The notes: a model not told the origin generated them from the letters alone. DNA of 57,069 nucleotides from Gammaproteobacteria bacterium (GCA_018069465.1 JAGPUW010000012.1:1-57069); one strand, 5' to 3'. Positions 29,653 through 39,950 are shown, counted from the first letter of the stretch. Numbers and translations: made by a program.

Positions 29653-31095
29653 ATGTCAGATAACCTTGCTGAAAATAAGGCTACTACACAATGTCGACTC
29701 GGCGAACACGCCGTCGTTATCGGCGGCAGTATGGTCGGCTTATTAACAGCGCGGGTGCTGTCCGATTATTTTGAGCGCGTCACTATTTTTGAGGCCGACA
29801 CCCCGCCCGATGAAGCCGTACCGCGCAAGGGTGTGCCACAGGGTAGTCATGCTCATGTCTTGATGGCGGGTGGCGCTGATGTAATGCGTAAGTATTTCCC
29901 TGATATTCATGATGATCTGGTTGCCGCTGGCGCAGAATATGGCGACCCCACGCTTAACTGGAGGGTGTCTATTGGCGGTCGGTGGACGCCGCGCATAGCG
30001 AGTGGCATGGGGACGTATGTTATGTCGCGCCCGCTTTTGGAAGCCATGGCTCGCAAACACACGGTGGCTATTGCCAATATCGATTCACGTGTTGCCACTG
30101 CCGTTAGCGGCTATACCTACGATGATTCGAAAACCTCAGTGACCGGGCTTACTCTCGAACAAAACGGTGAGACTATTGCGGCAGATTTTGTCGCCGATGT
30201 TAGCGGTCGTAATTCCAAAGCCTCTAGTTGGATTAAGGCGATGGGGTTTGCTTCGCCAGAACGCAGCAATGTTGGTGTCGATGTGGGCTATGTGGGCTAT
30301 GTGACCTTCGAGGTCGCCGAGCCGCCGGGTAATGAGCGAGACTGGAGCATGCTGTGCGTCACCCAGAAGGCTATTCCTGAGGACACGCGTATAGGCGGTA
30401 TTTTTTATAAAGAGGGTGGTCGTTATTTAGTGGCCGCGACGGGCTGTCATAAAGATTATGCGCCGACCGATTGGCCGGGGTTTGTGGCTTATATGAAAGA
30501 GCTGCCGTATTCGAGTGTTTATGACGTAATAAAAGATCTCCAGCCCCTGGGTGAGGCGAAGGTGTATCGCTATGCCTCTTATTTGCGCCGCCACTATGAA
30601 CGTTTACAGGACTTCCCTAAAAGGCTCGTGGTGCTGGGCGATGCTATGTGTAGCTTTAACCCGGTTTACGGGCAGGGTATGACCGTGGCAGCTAAAGAGG
30701 CAGAGCATCTGCATGCCTGTTTACAACAATGCCTTGAAAGCGGCGGTTTAGATAAAGTGGCCCAGCCGTTTTTTAAAGGTGCTGCTAAATTGGTTGATGC
30801 CGCCTGGGATGGCACTACTGTGGAAGATTTCCGCTATCCACAAACTCGCGGTGAGCGACCACGAGGCTATGGTCTGGCCAAGTGGTTAAATCGAAAGTTT
30901 TTTGCCTTGTCTGCTACTGATGACGAGTTTGGCGTGGCGTTTATAAAGGTTCTTGGCTTGGTGGAGCCGCCAGAATCGCTGCTCAAACCCAAATACTTGC
31001 TCAAGGCGCTATTTGCGAGAATGCCGGAACATGATAGGGAGCCGTCTTTTATGCCTGAAGCTATTCAGGCCGAGGTGAAACTAGCAAAAGTTTGA
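29653..31095 (+). CDS. FAD-dependent monooxygenase/oxidoreductase
   Basis: 480 residues. The N-terminal dinucleotide motif is HAVVIGGSMVGLLTARVLSD with FEAD after strand 2; FVADVSGRNSKASSW and the FAD-ribityl block RLVVLGDAMCSFNPVYGQGM follow, as in group A flavoprotein monooxygenases and related halogenases. The tryptophan-halogenase WxWxIP motif is not seen. The substrate is unknown. It lies about 170 bases after the frameshifted ligase in the same direction, so the two may form one PadR-controlled unit. A hairpin follows the stop. Confidence 0.85.
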   Translation: MSDNLAENKATTQCRLGEHAVVIGGSMVGLLTARVLSDYFERVTIFEADTPPDEAVPRKGVPQGSHAHVLMAGGADVMRKYFPDIHDDLVAAGAEYGDPTLNWRVSIGGRWTPRIASGMGTYVMSRPLLEAMARKHTVAIANIDSRVATAVSGYTYDDSKTSVTGLTLEQNGETIAADFVADVSGRNSKASSWIKAMGFASPERSNVGVDVGYVGYVTFEVAEPPGNERDWSMLCVTQKAIPEDTRIGGIFYKEGGRYLVAATGCHKDYAPTDWPGFVAYMKELPYSSVYDVIKDLQPLGEAKVYRYASYLRRHYERLQDFPKRLVVLGDAMCSFNPVYGQGMTVAAKEAEHLHACLQQCLESGGLDKVAQPFFKGAAKLVDAAWDGTTVEDFRYPQTRGERPRGYGLAKWLNRKFFALSATDDEFGVAFIKVLGLVEPPESLLKPKYLLKALFARMPEHDREPSFMPEAIQAEVKLAKV

Positions 31096-31106
31096 TCCTG
31101 CAAAAT

Positions 31107-31137
31107 CAAGAAAGCTGGCACATCACCAGCTTTCTTG
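31107..31137. terminator. Perfect hairpin after the FAD oxidoreductase gene
   Basis: The 12-bp perfect stem CAAGAAAGCTGG/CCAGCTTTCTTG has a seven-base loop. It lies between convergent genes. On neither strand is there a long T run, so it is probably a weak or bidirectional terminator. Confidence 0.7.
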
Positions 31138-31223
31138 GCCTCAAGTACTTGTCTCTTTCCGCCTGTAAATATAATCCATAAAACTTTATAGCTTGAAGGG
31201 CAGTTCACTTCGGCAAGAGTAGC

Positions 31224-32675
31224 TCAGTGCTTGTTTAATCGTTCGCCAATAGCCAGCACTTCATCTACCAGCGCTTCGGCGTGATGTTCCAGGGTGCGTG
31301 CGCCGATAAAGCAGGGGCGGATCACCAGTGCGCCATCAATCAGTGTGGTGCTCGGCATATTTTCGCCATTGCGCAATAGCTGGCGATGAATGCGGCGATT
31401 GAAAGCATTTAAGTCTTCTATGTTAGCGCTGACATAGCGGAAACAGCAGATCGACAATGTCGGCTCGCGCACTAATTCGAGCTTGGGATGGGCGCGAGCT
31501 CGCTCGGCAATTCGCCGCGCCATGGCATTGTGGCGACAGACGCGTTCGCGCATACCGGCTTTGCCAATTTCTTTTATCAGCGCCCAGACGACGGCGCCGC
31601 GAGGCGGTGAGGATAGCTCGACGCCAAAATCGGCATAGGGAATACCCAGCCCGTCGAGGGAGCTTTGTGCTTGCTCGTCGCTGATGGTGCCCTCCAAATA
31701 GTCCGCCGCACCCTGGGTGAAGGCGCGATGCAAAATGTCGCGGTCGCGCACAAAAGTGGTGCCGATACCAATGGGCGCGCCGAGCCATTTGTGGGGGTCG
31801 ATGACCACAGAGTCGGCCAGCTCAAGGCCGTCATACAGGGCGGTGACCTGGGGGTCGAGAATGCCCGGCAGGCCATAGGCGCCATCGACATGAAACCAAA
31901 TTTTGTGCGCGCGGGCGATGTCCCCCAGTTGGCGCAGGGGATCGATAGCACCCGCGCCGGTGGTGCCAGCCGTGGCCACGATGGCAATGGGCAGGTGGTG
32001 GCGGCTGGCATCTTTTACCAGTTGGCGCTGTAGATCGTCGGCACACATGCGTCCGTCGCGATCTTCTTTTACAGCCACCACGGCATTGCGCCCCAGGCCC
32101 AGCACGGCGGCAGAGCGGTGAATGGTGTGGTGGCTCGACGCGGTCGCGTAAATGCGCGCCGGCTTGGATACGCCGTCTAGCGCGGGGTCGATGCCAATTT
32201 GCTCAAAGGCCCATTGTCGTGCCGCACCCAGTGCCAGTAAATTTGCCACCGAGCCACCGCTGCTGTAAATGCCTTTCATATGTGGCGGCAGGGAGAGCAA
32301 CTCACCCAGCCATTGCAGGGATTGTTCTTCCAAAAACTGAAAGGCGGTGAGCCCCAGCCGCTGAGGTGCGGCAATGCTCGCGGCGAAGCTGGTCAACGCG
32401 CCAAGTGTGGTTGGGCCGGTGGTGATAAACGAGCTGAAGCCAGGGTGGGGGATTTTCGAACCATTGGGTATTAGGTAGCGGCTGATAGTGTCCATCACCG
32501 GGCCAATGCCCGTGCCCTGTTCTGGCAGTGGGCCGCGCAGCGCGTTTTGCCACAGCTCGGGTTCATCCATGGCGTCGCCGTGGTCGAAGCGCAGGAAGCG
32601 CTCCAGCTCGTCGCCGAGCTGTTTTAAATAGCGGGGTAAGCTGCCGCACTCGGCGTGCTCGTTGTATGTACTCAT
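31224..32675 (-). CDS. PLP-dependent decarboxylase (group II, aromatic-amino-acid/tyrosine type)
   Basis: 483 residues. The fold type I decarboxylase pattern includes GSKIPHPGFSSFITTGPTTL near residue 75, GGSVANLLALGAAR, TASSHHTIHRSA, FHVDGAYGLPG and the PLP-lysine motif VIDPHKWLGAPIG. It would decarboxylate an aromatic or related amino acid; the exact substrate cannot be read. Length is normal. It is a single gene on the minus strand, upstream of a MITE-like element. Confidence 0.9.
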   Translation of the reverse strand: MSTYNEHAECGSLPRYLKQLGDELERFLRFDHGDAMDEPELWQNALRGPLPEQGTGIGPVMDTISRYLIPNGSKIPHPGFSSFITTGPTTLGALTSFAASIAAPQRLGLTAFQFLEEQSLQWLGELLSLPPHMKGIYSSGGSVANLLALGAARQWAFEQIGIDPALDGVSKPARIYATASSHHTIHRSAAVLGLGRNAVVAVKEDRDGRMCADDLQRQLVKDASRHHLPIAIVATAGTTGAGAIDPLRQLGDIARAHKIWFHVDGAYGLPGILDPQVTALYDGLELADSVVIDPHKWLGAPIGIGTTFVRDRDILHRAFTQGAADYLEGTISDEQAQSSLDGLGIPYADFGVELSSPPRGAVVWALIKEIGKAGMRERVCRHNAMARRIAERARAHPKLELVREPTLSICCFRYVSANIEDLNAFNRRIHRQLLRNGENMPSTTLIDGALVIRPCFIGARTLEHHAEALVDEVLAIGERLNKH

Positions 32676-32814
32676 ATGTTAAGTCGGCTGATTGATGTCA
32701 GAAAAAATGTCCAGTCATGGCTGGATATTATTGACTCGATAGTCCACGGTTTTGGAGACCAGCACAAGAAAATCTTGCCCTGTTTAAAGCTGCGGCAAAG
32801 CTTGTTGACGCAGC

Positions 32815-32980
32815 TAGGAGCCTGTCGGACTTAGGGTTAATCTACTGCGGAAAAGCCGAGTTTGGCCAGATTTCTCGCTTAGTCTCGTTAAATAGCTCGC
32901 TATTCGCCTCAAATAATCGAAAAATCTGTCTCAAATCGCCCTTTCCCTCGCTACGATCACCTAAGCCCGACAGACTCCTA
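32815..32980. repeat. MITE-like element with 21-bp terminal inverted repeats
   Basis: The ends TAGGAGCCTGTCGGACTTAGG and the inverted CCTAAGCCCGACAGACTCCTA match at 19 of 21 positions. The element is 166 bp, has no coding capacity, and has an internal palindrome AATAGC-TC-GCTATT. The flanks share CTAG or TA, which may be a target duplication, but this is ambiguous because it overlaps the inverted repeat. It sits in the 435-base gap between two minus-strand genes; nothing else was seen in that gap. Confidence 0.75.
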
Positions 32981-33111
32981 GGGACGGGGTAGCGGTGGAG
33001 GTTTTCGTTATCCTCAAACTCGTGGCGAGCGTCCCAGGGTTTATGGTATTGCCAAATGGCTGAACGGTAGTTTCTTAACCAGGCGTAAAAATAATAATAA
33101 ATCGTGAAAAG

Positions 33112-34077
33112 TCAGGAAACGTTGTTCAAAAACAACAATATTTCATCGGTGACTGCCTGAGGTTTTTCCAGCATTAACCAGTGGCCAGCGCCTTCGATGA
33201 GTTTGACACGGCGCAAGTCTTCAAAGTGAGCGGGCATAAGCTCGGCCCAGTTGGGTACATAGAGTAAGACGTCATCTTCGGCGCCGGCGATAAAGTGAGC
33301 GGGTTGGGTAAACTTGGCATCGGCCAGTTGCGGGGTCAGCGCCCAGTTGCGTTCGATATTGCGATACCAGTTCACCCCACCGCGAAAGCCATTCTTTTTA
33401 AATTGTGCGACGTGATAATCCAGATCTTCCTGGCTCAACCACTGGGGTAATTCGGCGGGTACATTATATATTTCCGCCATACTGGCATCAGCCGGATAGC
33501 CGACCTGTGACATCCATGACCCCGGTGGACTGTCGGCGGAAAGCACGTAATAAGTCATACGCAACGAAGCCTCTGGATATGCGTCCAAACCTAGTTCGGC
33601 ACCAGGCTCCTGAAAATTACGGATATACCAGTATTTACCATCGAGTCCGGGGGGATTGATCAATGTGTCCGGCACGTCGGGGCGACCCCAATATGGCACC
33701 GATAAACCCATCACCGCGCTAACACGATCTGGATACAGCAGTGCTGTGTTCCAGGCAACGATACAACCCCAGTCCTGACCGATAAGAATAAAATCGTCAT
33801 AACCCTGGGCATCAGCAATACCCACCACATCACCCGCAAGGTGGAGAATATCGTAATCCTCGATGGCTTGTGGCGCGTCACTGCCCGCATAACCGCGTTG
33901 GTCGGGTACCGCTACTTTATAGCCCGCCGCGACAATGGGGTCGATTTGATGCCGCCACAAATGCCAGAATTCAGGGAAGCCGTGGAGCAGAATCACCAGT
34001 GGCCCTTCGCCTTTGACTACGGTGCGCAGGGTGACGCCGTTAGATTGGATGTATTGAAATTCTGGCTCTTTAATCAT
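33112..34077 (-). CDS. Alpha/beta hydrolase, epoxide-hydrolase-like
   Basis: 321 residues. It shows the oxyanion-hole motif LLHGFPEFWHLWRHQ, PDQRGYAGSDAP, the nucleophile elbow GQDWGC with aspartate as nucleophile (typical of epoxide hydrolases and haloalkane dehalogenases), a cap domain and the catalytic histidine in GAGHWLMLEKP. HGFPEFW together with RGYAGSD favours epoxide hydrolase. It is cytoplasmic with no signal peptide; the physiological substrate is unknown. Confidence 0.9.
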   Translation of the reverse strand: MIKEPEFQYIQSNGVTLRTVVKGEGPLVILLHGFPEFWHLWRHQIDPIVAAGYKVAVPDQRGYAGSDAPQAIEDYDILHLAGDVVGIADAQGYDDFILIGQDWGCIVAWNTALLYPDRVSAVMGLSVPYWGRPDVPDTLINPPGLDGKYWYIRNFQEPGAELGLDAYPEASLRMTYYVLSADSPPGSWMSQVGYPADASMAEIYNVPAELPQWLSQEDLDYHVAQFKKNGFRGGVNWYRNIERNWALTPQLADAKFTQPAHFIAGAEDDVLLYVPNWAELMPAHFEDLRRVKLIEGAGHWLMLEKPQAVTDEILLFLNNVS

Positions 34078-34130
34078 GATATTTCCTCAATAACTTCGGT
34101 GAACGACCTGTCATTTAATGGCGAGGGAAA

Positions 34131-34632
34131 TTAACCCGCCTCTTGCAGAAACTGCTGGAGCTTGGCCATCGCAGGCCCCGCATTTGTTTCATAGCGCTGT
34201 AGCAGCAGCTGTTTCTCCGGTTCCATACTTTCAACGTCGCCTTCACAAACAAGCGGCTATCGCAGGACAGTCCGGTAATAATGTCTTCGGTCATACCATC
34301 GGCGAAAAATTCTTGGTCTTCGTCCTTCGACATATTGATGAAGGGCAGCACCGCGATGGAGAGTTTATCGGTAATCAGCGGCGGTGGGGTGTTGAAAAAA
34401 CCCTGAGCAACAGCTGGGTTTGGTTCAATACTTTGTAATGATGGCGTTACTGATTCAGTGTTTGCGATGGGAGAGTTGTCGTTTTTTGAATCGCCATTTC
34501 GAGAAAGCAAGTTGCGTAGCCCGCCCCGACAGGTGAGAGCAGCATGCCAGCTATAACCACTATCGCAGCAGTGGCACTGAGGGTCGTTTCATGTTGAGTG
34601 AGCCAGGTGAAAATATGATCGAATGATTCCAA
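34131..34632 (-). pseudogene. Decayed TolB-like/cyclase-associated membrane protein
   Basis: Three frame segments read in series. MESFDHIFTWLTQHE with a membrane helix (ATAAIVVIAGMLLSP) starts at 34632. A frame change near 34520 leads to LSRNGDSKNDN and then KLSIAVLPFINMSKDEDQEF and ADGMTEDIITGLS, the TolB-like segment found ahead of TPR repeats in cyclase/CadC-like proteins. A further shift gives a short tail ESMEPEKQLLLQRYETNAGP to QFLQEAG and a stop at 34131. The usual middle (hundreds of residues) is missing, so frameshifts plus an internal deletion have destroyed the gene. Confidence 0.65.
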
Positions 34633-34875
34633 GGTAACATCCTGTTAATTTATTATTCAGCAGAGAGTCAGTAGCCGACTAACTCCTGGTGCTTTTTATT
34701 ATTGTTTAGTCTAATCCTAATTTATTGTCAGCTAAAGCACCGGTGGTTTGGGCAGTTTTCGTTAGCTATTGCTTGAATACTTAGATGTAATTATGGGGGT
34801 TTTTATTCATCTCTGGCCTTTTATTATTTTTTGGCAACAGAGAAACAATAGCTGTATGAAGTGGGTTTGCCTGGT

Positions 34876-35040
34876 TTAATCGAGTTTTCTGGATGTCGTT
34901 TCGGGGCTAGAACAGGACTTTTCGCAGTGGGAGCAGCCGGAGTCACCACGTTTGCGTCGCTGCCACCAGCGAAAAATGGAGATCCCCGCAATCAGGATGA
35001 CGGCGGCGAGGGCGATCCATTCCTGCTGCTGGCTACTCAT
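34876..35040 (-). CDS. FeoB-associated Cys-rich membrane peptide
   Basis: 54 residues from ATG 35040: one membrane helix (EWIALAAVILIAGISIF) followed by a basic stretch and a short cysteine cluster (GCSHCEKSC). Such small proteins commonly follow feoB and are thought to help ferrous iron uptake; the mechanism is unknown. It begins 14 bases after the feoB stop, so it is part of the feoAB operon. The open frame extends upstream into feoB, but the residues before this ATG are in the wrong frame for any product. Confidence 0.8.
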   Translation of the reverse strand: MSSQQQEWIALAAVILIAGISIFRWWQRRKRGDSGCSHCEKSCSSPETTSRKLD

Positions 35041-35054
35041 CTTTATCCTTTCCT

Positions 35055-37289
35055 TTAGCCTAGCTGCGCACAGGCGAGGGCGCCGAGATAGCCCAGCCCG
35101 GTCATATACACCCAGGCGAAGGCGGGCCAGCGCCAGGAGTTGGTTTCGCGATAAATAATGACCACCGTGGCGGCGCATTGCAGGCAGAGGGCGTAAAACA
35201 CCATTAAGCCCAGGGCGATACCGGGGGTGAAGACTTTTTTACCGTCGGGCCAGGCGGCGTTGCGCACGCGCTCCCTCAGGCCTTCGTCCTCTTCATCGAC
35301 ATCGCTGCCAACGGCATAGGTGGTGCCGAGCACGGCGATCACCACTTCGCGAGCGGGGAAGGAGGCGATCACGGCGGCGGAAAGTTTCCAGTCCCAGCCC
35401 AGGGGTTTAAATACCGGGGCAATGGTTTTGCCCATGCGCCCGAGCAGGCTTTGCTCCATTTGCGCCGCAGCCAGTTCATTTTCAAGTACTAGAATGGCCT
35501 GCTCGCGTGCGGCTTCAATTTGCACGCTGGCTTCAACGGCCAGCTTCTGGCGCTCAAACTCGGCGGCGAGAATCTCTGAGCGGGGGAAGTAGGCGAGGCT
35601 CCAGACGACCACCGAAACGAAGAAAATCACCGTGCCTGCGCGCACTAAAAAGGCCTTGGCCCGCTCGATGAGGCGCACCAGTACCGACTTGATATTGGGT
35701 GTGCGATAGGGCGGCAGCTCCATCAAAAAGGTGGGCGCCGAGCCGCGTAGAATCGTGCGTTTGAGTAAGAAAGCAGTGAGTACGCCGCCGACGATGCCGA
35801 GTAAATAGAGGCCCAGCAAGACCAGGCCCTGGAGATTAACCAGTCCGTAAAAGTAGTGCTGTCGGGGTATAAAAGCGGCGATCAACAGGGCGTAAACGGG
35901 CAGCCGTGCCGAGCAGGTCATAAAGGGTGCAGCCATAATCGTGGCGATGCGGTCGCGGGTATCGGGGATCACCCGGGTGCCCATGATCGCCGGTACGGCG
36001 CAGGCGAAGCTCGACAACATGGGCACGAAAGAGTGACCCGACAGGCCGCACCAGCGCATCGAACGATCCATTAAAAAGGCCGCGCGAGCCATGTAGCCGG
36101 AGTCTTCGAGGACGATAATAAAGGCAAATAAAATCAGAATTTGCGGCAGAAAAATAACCACACTGCCGACTCCAGCGACCACGCCATCGGCCAGCAGGCT
36201 GGCAATCGCGCCCTCGGGCAAGGTGGCGTAAACCTGATCCGTCACCCAGCCTGCGGTGCCATCAATTAGATCCATCAGCGGTGTCGCCCAGGAAAAGACG
36301 GCCTGAAACACCGTCGCCATCACCAGCACAAAGAGCAGGCTGCCGATGATGGGGTGGCTGACGATTTGATCGATGCGCTCTGTCAAGCTGCGTTGCTGAT
36401 TGCCGGCCGGAACCTGGACAATACCGTCGAGTATTTTTGCGATATAGGCGTAGCGTTCGTTGGCGTCTCGCTCGGCGAGTGTTTGCCCGCTGGTGAGCTT
36501 GTCGCGCAGCAGCTGTAAGCGCCGAGACAAGTTGCTGCCAAAAATATCGACCAGGCGCTTTTCGGCTTCGCCGCCTTTATCAATCAGGGCGCGTTGCACT
36601 TCGTAGGCCGCTGGCTGTTGAGGCGAGGGCGGTGTCTGCGCTGCGCACTCAGTGGCAAGTTCTGTCGCGAGTGCGGCGGCCGCCTGTTTCACATCCTCTA
36701 AAAGTGCCCAGGGCTTGGGGCTCGTTTTATCGACAGCTGTGGCCAGTGCCGCTTTGAGTGGCTCGAGATTTTCATGCCGCGTGGCTGCTGCTATCGTCGG
36801 TATGACCACGGTGTTGAGCCGAGTGGCGAGAGCCGCAACGTCGATGCTGATATGTTGTGACTCGGCAATGTCGACCATATTGAGGGCGATAACCACCGGG
36901 ATACCCAGCTCGAGCACTTCGGTGGCGACAAACAGGTTGCGTTTAATATTGGTGGCATCAACCACCACCAGCACTGCATCGGGGGCTGGCATGTCGCCAA
37001 TGCGGCCCAGCAGCACGTCGATGGCGGCGCGTTCATCGGGGGAGTGAGCGGCGAGAGAATACGTGCCTGGCAGGTCGATAAGCTGAAAGCGGCGCTCGCC
37101 AATAGTCAGCTCGCCAATGCGTTTCTCGACGGTAACCCCGGGGTAGTTGGCGACTTTTTGTCGCATCCCAGTGAGCAGGTTGAAGAGGGTGCTTTTACCG
37201 GTGTTGGGGTTGCCGACAACGGCAATCACGGCTTGTTTGTTTTGGTTTTTGTCGGAGGCGATCAGGTCACTAGGCTTGGTGGGGGTCAT
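35055..37289 (-). CDS. feoB: Ferrous iron transport protein FeoB
   Basis: 744 residues. The N-terminal G domain has GNPNTGKSTLFN (G1), YPGVTVEK (G2) and DLPGTYSL (G3), followed by the GDI-like domain, then the membrane part with gate motifs ACAVPAIMGTR and ASFPAREVVIAVLG and a conserved LMELPPYR. It imports Fe(II) across the inner membrane, powered or gated by nucleotide hydrolysis. It follows feoA by 15 bases. The length is normal, ending shortly after the last helix with no FeoC encoded. Confidence 0.96.
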   Translation of the reverse strand: MTPTKPSDLIASDKNQNKQAVIAVVGNPNTGKSTLFNLLTGMRQKVANYPGVTVEKRIGELTIGERRFQLIDLPGTYSLAAHSPDERAAIDVLLGRIGDMPAPDAVLVVVDATNIKRNLFVATEVLELGIPVVIALNMVDIAESQHISIDVAALATRLNTVVIPTIAAATRHENLEPLKAALATAVDKTSPKPWALLEDVKQAAAALATELATECAAQTPPSPQQPAAYEVQRALIDKGGEAEKRLVDIFGSNLSRRLQLLRDKLTSGQTLAERDANERYAYIAKILDGIVQVPAGNQQRSLTERIDQIVSHPIIGSLLFVLVMATVFQAVFSWATPLMDLIDGTAGWVTDQVYATLPEGAIASLLADGVVAGVGSVVIFLPQILILFAFIIVLEDSGYMARAAFLMDRSMRWCGLSGHSFVPMLSSFACAVPAIMGTRVIPDTRDRIATIMAAPFMTCSARLPVYALLIAAFIPRQHYFYGLVNLQGLVLLGLYLLGIVGGVLTAFLLKRTILRGSAPTFLMELPPYRTPNIKSVLVRLIERAKAFLVRAGTVIFFVSVVVWSLAYFPRSEILAAEFERQKLAVEASVQIEAAREQAILVLENELAAAQMEQSLLGRMGKTIAPVFKPLGWDWKLSAAVIASFPAREVVIAVLGTTYAVGSDVDEEDEGLRERVRNAAWPDGKKVFTPGIALGLMVFYALCLQCAATVVIIYRETNSWRWPAFAWVYMTGLGYLGALACAQLG

Positions 37290-37304
37290 TGGCGTGTTGA
37301 GGCA

Positions 37305-37622
37305 TTAACCCAGGTGGTTTTCGACGAGGATTTCAGCCGCTTCGGCGCGACGCAGAGACAGGTTATAACCCATGACCCGATACTCGATAGGGTCACCGCC
37401 GGGAGCAGAGCGCAGTAATTCGATCAGCTCGCCCTTAATCATACCCAGCTGCATTAAGCGCTGGGCCGAGGGGTGTTCGGCATTTTGAAAGCCCAGAACC
37501 TGAGCGGGCTGCCCTGGCTTGAGATCGGCAAGAGTGGCATCTTCTGCGTAAGCACAGACTTTTTTGGCCACTTTTGTCGCTGTGGCAAAGCCGAAACGTT
37601 GAGCCAGTTGCAAAATACTCAT
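37305..37622 (-). CDS. feoA: Ferrous iron transport protein FeoA
   Basis: 105 residues with the SH3-like FeoA core: LADLKPGQPAQVLGF, AQRLMQLGMIKGELIELLRSAPGGDPIEYRVMGYNLSLRRAEAA shortened here to its key points (LMQLGM, GDPIEYR, LSLRRAEA). There is an N-terminal extension of about 30 residues (MSILQLAQRFG). It is a cytoplasmic partner of FeoB. It is first in the operon, with a Fur-box-like site about 105 bases upstream. Confidence 0.93.
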   Translation of the reverse strand: MSILQLAQRFGFATATKVAKKVCAYAEDATLADLKPGQPAQVLGFQNAEHPSAQRLMQLGMIKGELIELLRSAPGGDPIEYRVMGYNLSLRRAEAAEILVENHLG

Positions 37623-37726
37623 CTACATACTCCCTGAATTGGTGTCCACCCTGAGCTTTATAGTTAGCTAGCTAGTTGTTTGCGCCGGGGTGTCAGCAGG
37701 CCCTAGTGTCGCCCGTACATGGGCCA

Positions 37727-37746
37727 AATGCAAACGATTCTTATTA
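37727..37746 (-). promoter_or_regulatory. Candidate Fur box upstream of feoA
   Basis: The minus strand reads TAATAAGAATCGTTTGCAT, which matches the 7-1-7 Fur pattern TGAGAAT-N-ATTCTCA at 10 of 14 positions. The position, about 105 bases before the feoA start and within a 371-base gap, fits iron control. The rest of the gap (37623-37993) has short non-convincing frames only and should hold the divergent SDR promoter. Confidence 0.45.
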
Positions 37747-37993
37747 ATAGACCGGGGTTTTATTGGGGTTTTACTGTTTGAAATCAATTGCAGCGAAGTC
37801 AAAGTGGCTTCCTCGAAGCCCATTAATAGGCCAGGGGTGGTGACCATAACCCGCTTGTTAGCGCGCATTTTGCTACCCATATGGCCCTGCAATGCTATAT
37901 ATTGATTCGGCAAAATATGCTGATCGGTCACAACTGCTTACCTCGTAAAGAGCGGCAGTTTGACTGCAAAACAAATAATTACAGGGGAAAATT

Positions 37994-38848
37994 ATGAAAG
38001 ACGTTCAAGGTAAAGTCGCCTTTATTACCGGTGCCGCTAGTGGCATGGGTCTGGGCATGGCGCGCGCATTTTCAGCCGCCGGCATGAAAGTCATGCTCGG
38101 TGATATTCAAAAAGAGCCACTCGACACAGCCGTGGCCGAGTTGAAGGCCCAGGGTCGCGATGTCGCCGGAGTCGTGGTTGATGTGACCGACCGCGATTCG
38201 GTTTTTTCCGCCGCACAGGCCACTGTCGATGCCTTCGGCAAAGTCCACGTTTGCGTCAATAACGCCGGCGTTGGCGCCAGCGGTAGTGCTGAGGGCACCA
38301 GCGAGAAAAACTGGCGCTGGACTGTCGATGTCAACATGTGGGGTGTGGTCTGGGGCCTACAGGCCTTTATGCCACTGATTGAAAAGCACGGCGAAGGCGG
38401 TCATGTGGTCAATACCGCGTCGATGGCGGGTATGTTCAGCTGGAAAGAACTCAGCGCCTATAACGCCTCCAAATATGCGGTAGTGGCGATATCTGAAACG
38501 GCGATGGCCGAGCACACCGAAGACAATATCGGTGTCTCTGTACTTTGCCCCGGTGTGGTCAATACCAACCTCGGCACCTCTGCCCGCAACCGTGGTGATG
38601 ACTACGGTGGTTCGACCGATAAAAAATCTGAGCAAATGGTCGCCATGCTGAAAAAGGGTCTCAATCCCGATGTGGTGGGCGAGCAGGTGCTGGAAGCCAT
38701 TATCGACGACCAGCCCTATATCTTCACCGACCCCGGTTTGCGTAGCTGGGTTGAGAATCGCTTTCAGCGCATTCTTGCCGGTTACGACTGGGCGGATCAA
38801 TGCGATGCGCTGAAAAAGGCCGACCAGCAAACCGCTATCGACTTGTAG
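37994..38848 (+). CDS. Short-chain dehydrogenase/reductase
   Basis: 284 residues of the classical SDR type. It shows the cofactor motif ITGAASGMGLGMARAF, DIQ after strand 2 (aspartate suggests NAD(H) preference), VCVNNAGVG, and the catalytic Ser and YNASK (YxxxK) with a preceding serine in VNTASMAG. It oxidises or reduces an alcohol/ketone of unknown identity. It begins the co-directional block of catabolic genes and is preceded by AGGGGA. A hairpin follows it, so it may be its own transcript. Confidence 0.9.
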   Translation: MKDVQGKVAFITGAASGMGLGMARAFSAAGMKVMLGDIQKEPLDTAVAELKAQGRDVAGVVVDVTDRDSVFSAAQATVDAFGKVHVCVNNAGVGASGSAEGTSEKNWRWTVDVNMWGVVWGLQAFMPLIEKHGEGGHVVNTASMAGMFSWKELSAYNASKYAVVAISETAMAEHTEDNIGVSVLCPGVVNTNLGTSARNRGDDYGGSTDKKSEQMVAMLKKGLNPDVVGEQVLEAIIDDQPYIFTDPGLRSWVENRFQRILAGYDWADQCDALKKADQQTAIDL

Positions 38849-38860
38849 TCCTATCTTTAA

Positions 38861-38898
38861 ACCCGAGGCGCCACGGCATAGACTGTGACACCTCGGGT
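38861..38898 (+). terminator. Hairpin after the SDR gene
   Basis: The stem ACCCGAGG/CCTCGGGT is extended inside by CAC/GTG, starting 12 bases after the SDR stop. A T-rich tail is lacking (GTATTG), so termination may be partial and allow read-through to the aldo/keto reductase. Confidence 0.6.
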
Positions 38899-38969
38899 GT
38901 ATTGCCATGGGCGATCATAAAATGTTTGTCAGTAATTAAAACCCTTCTAAAAAAATAACAGGGGAGTGG

Positions 38970-39950
<981 letters not shown>

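Noticed and set aside
37668-37931. 87-codon open frame on the minus strand between feoA and the SDR gene
   Set aside because: No recognisable domain and no good ribosome site, and it lies over the likely promoters and the candidate Fur site.
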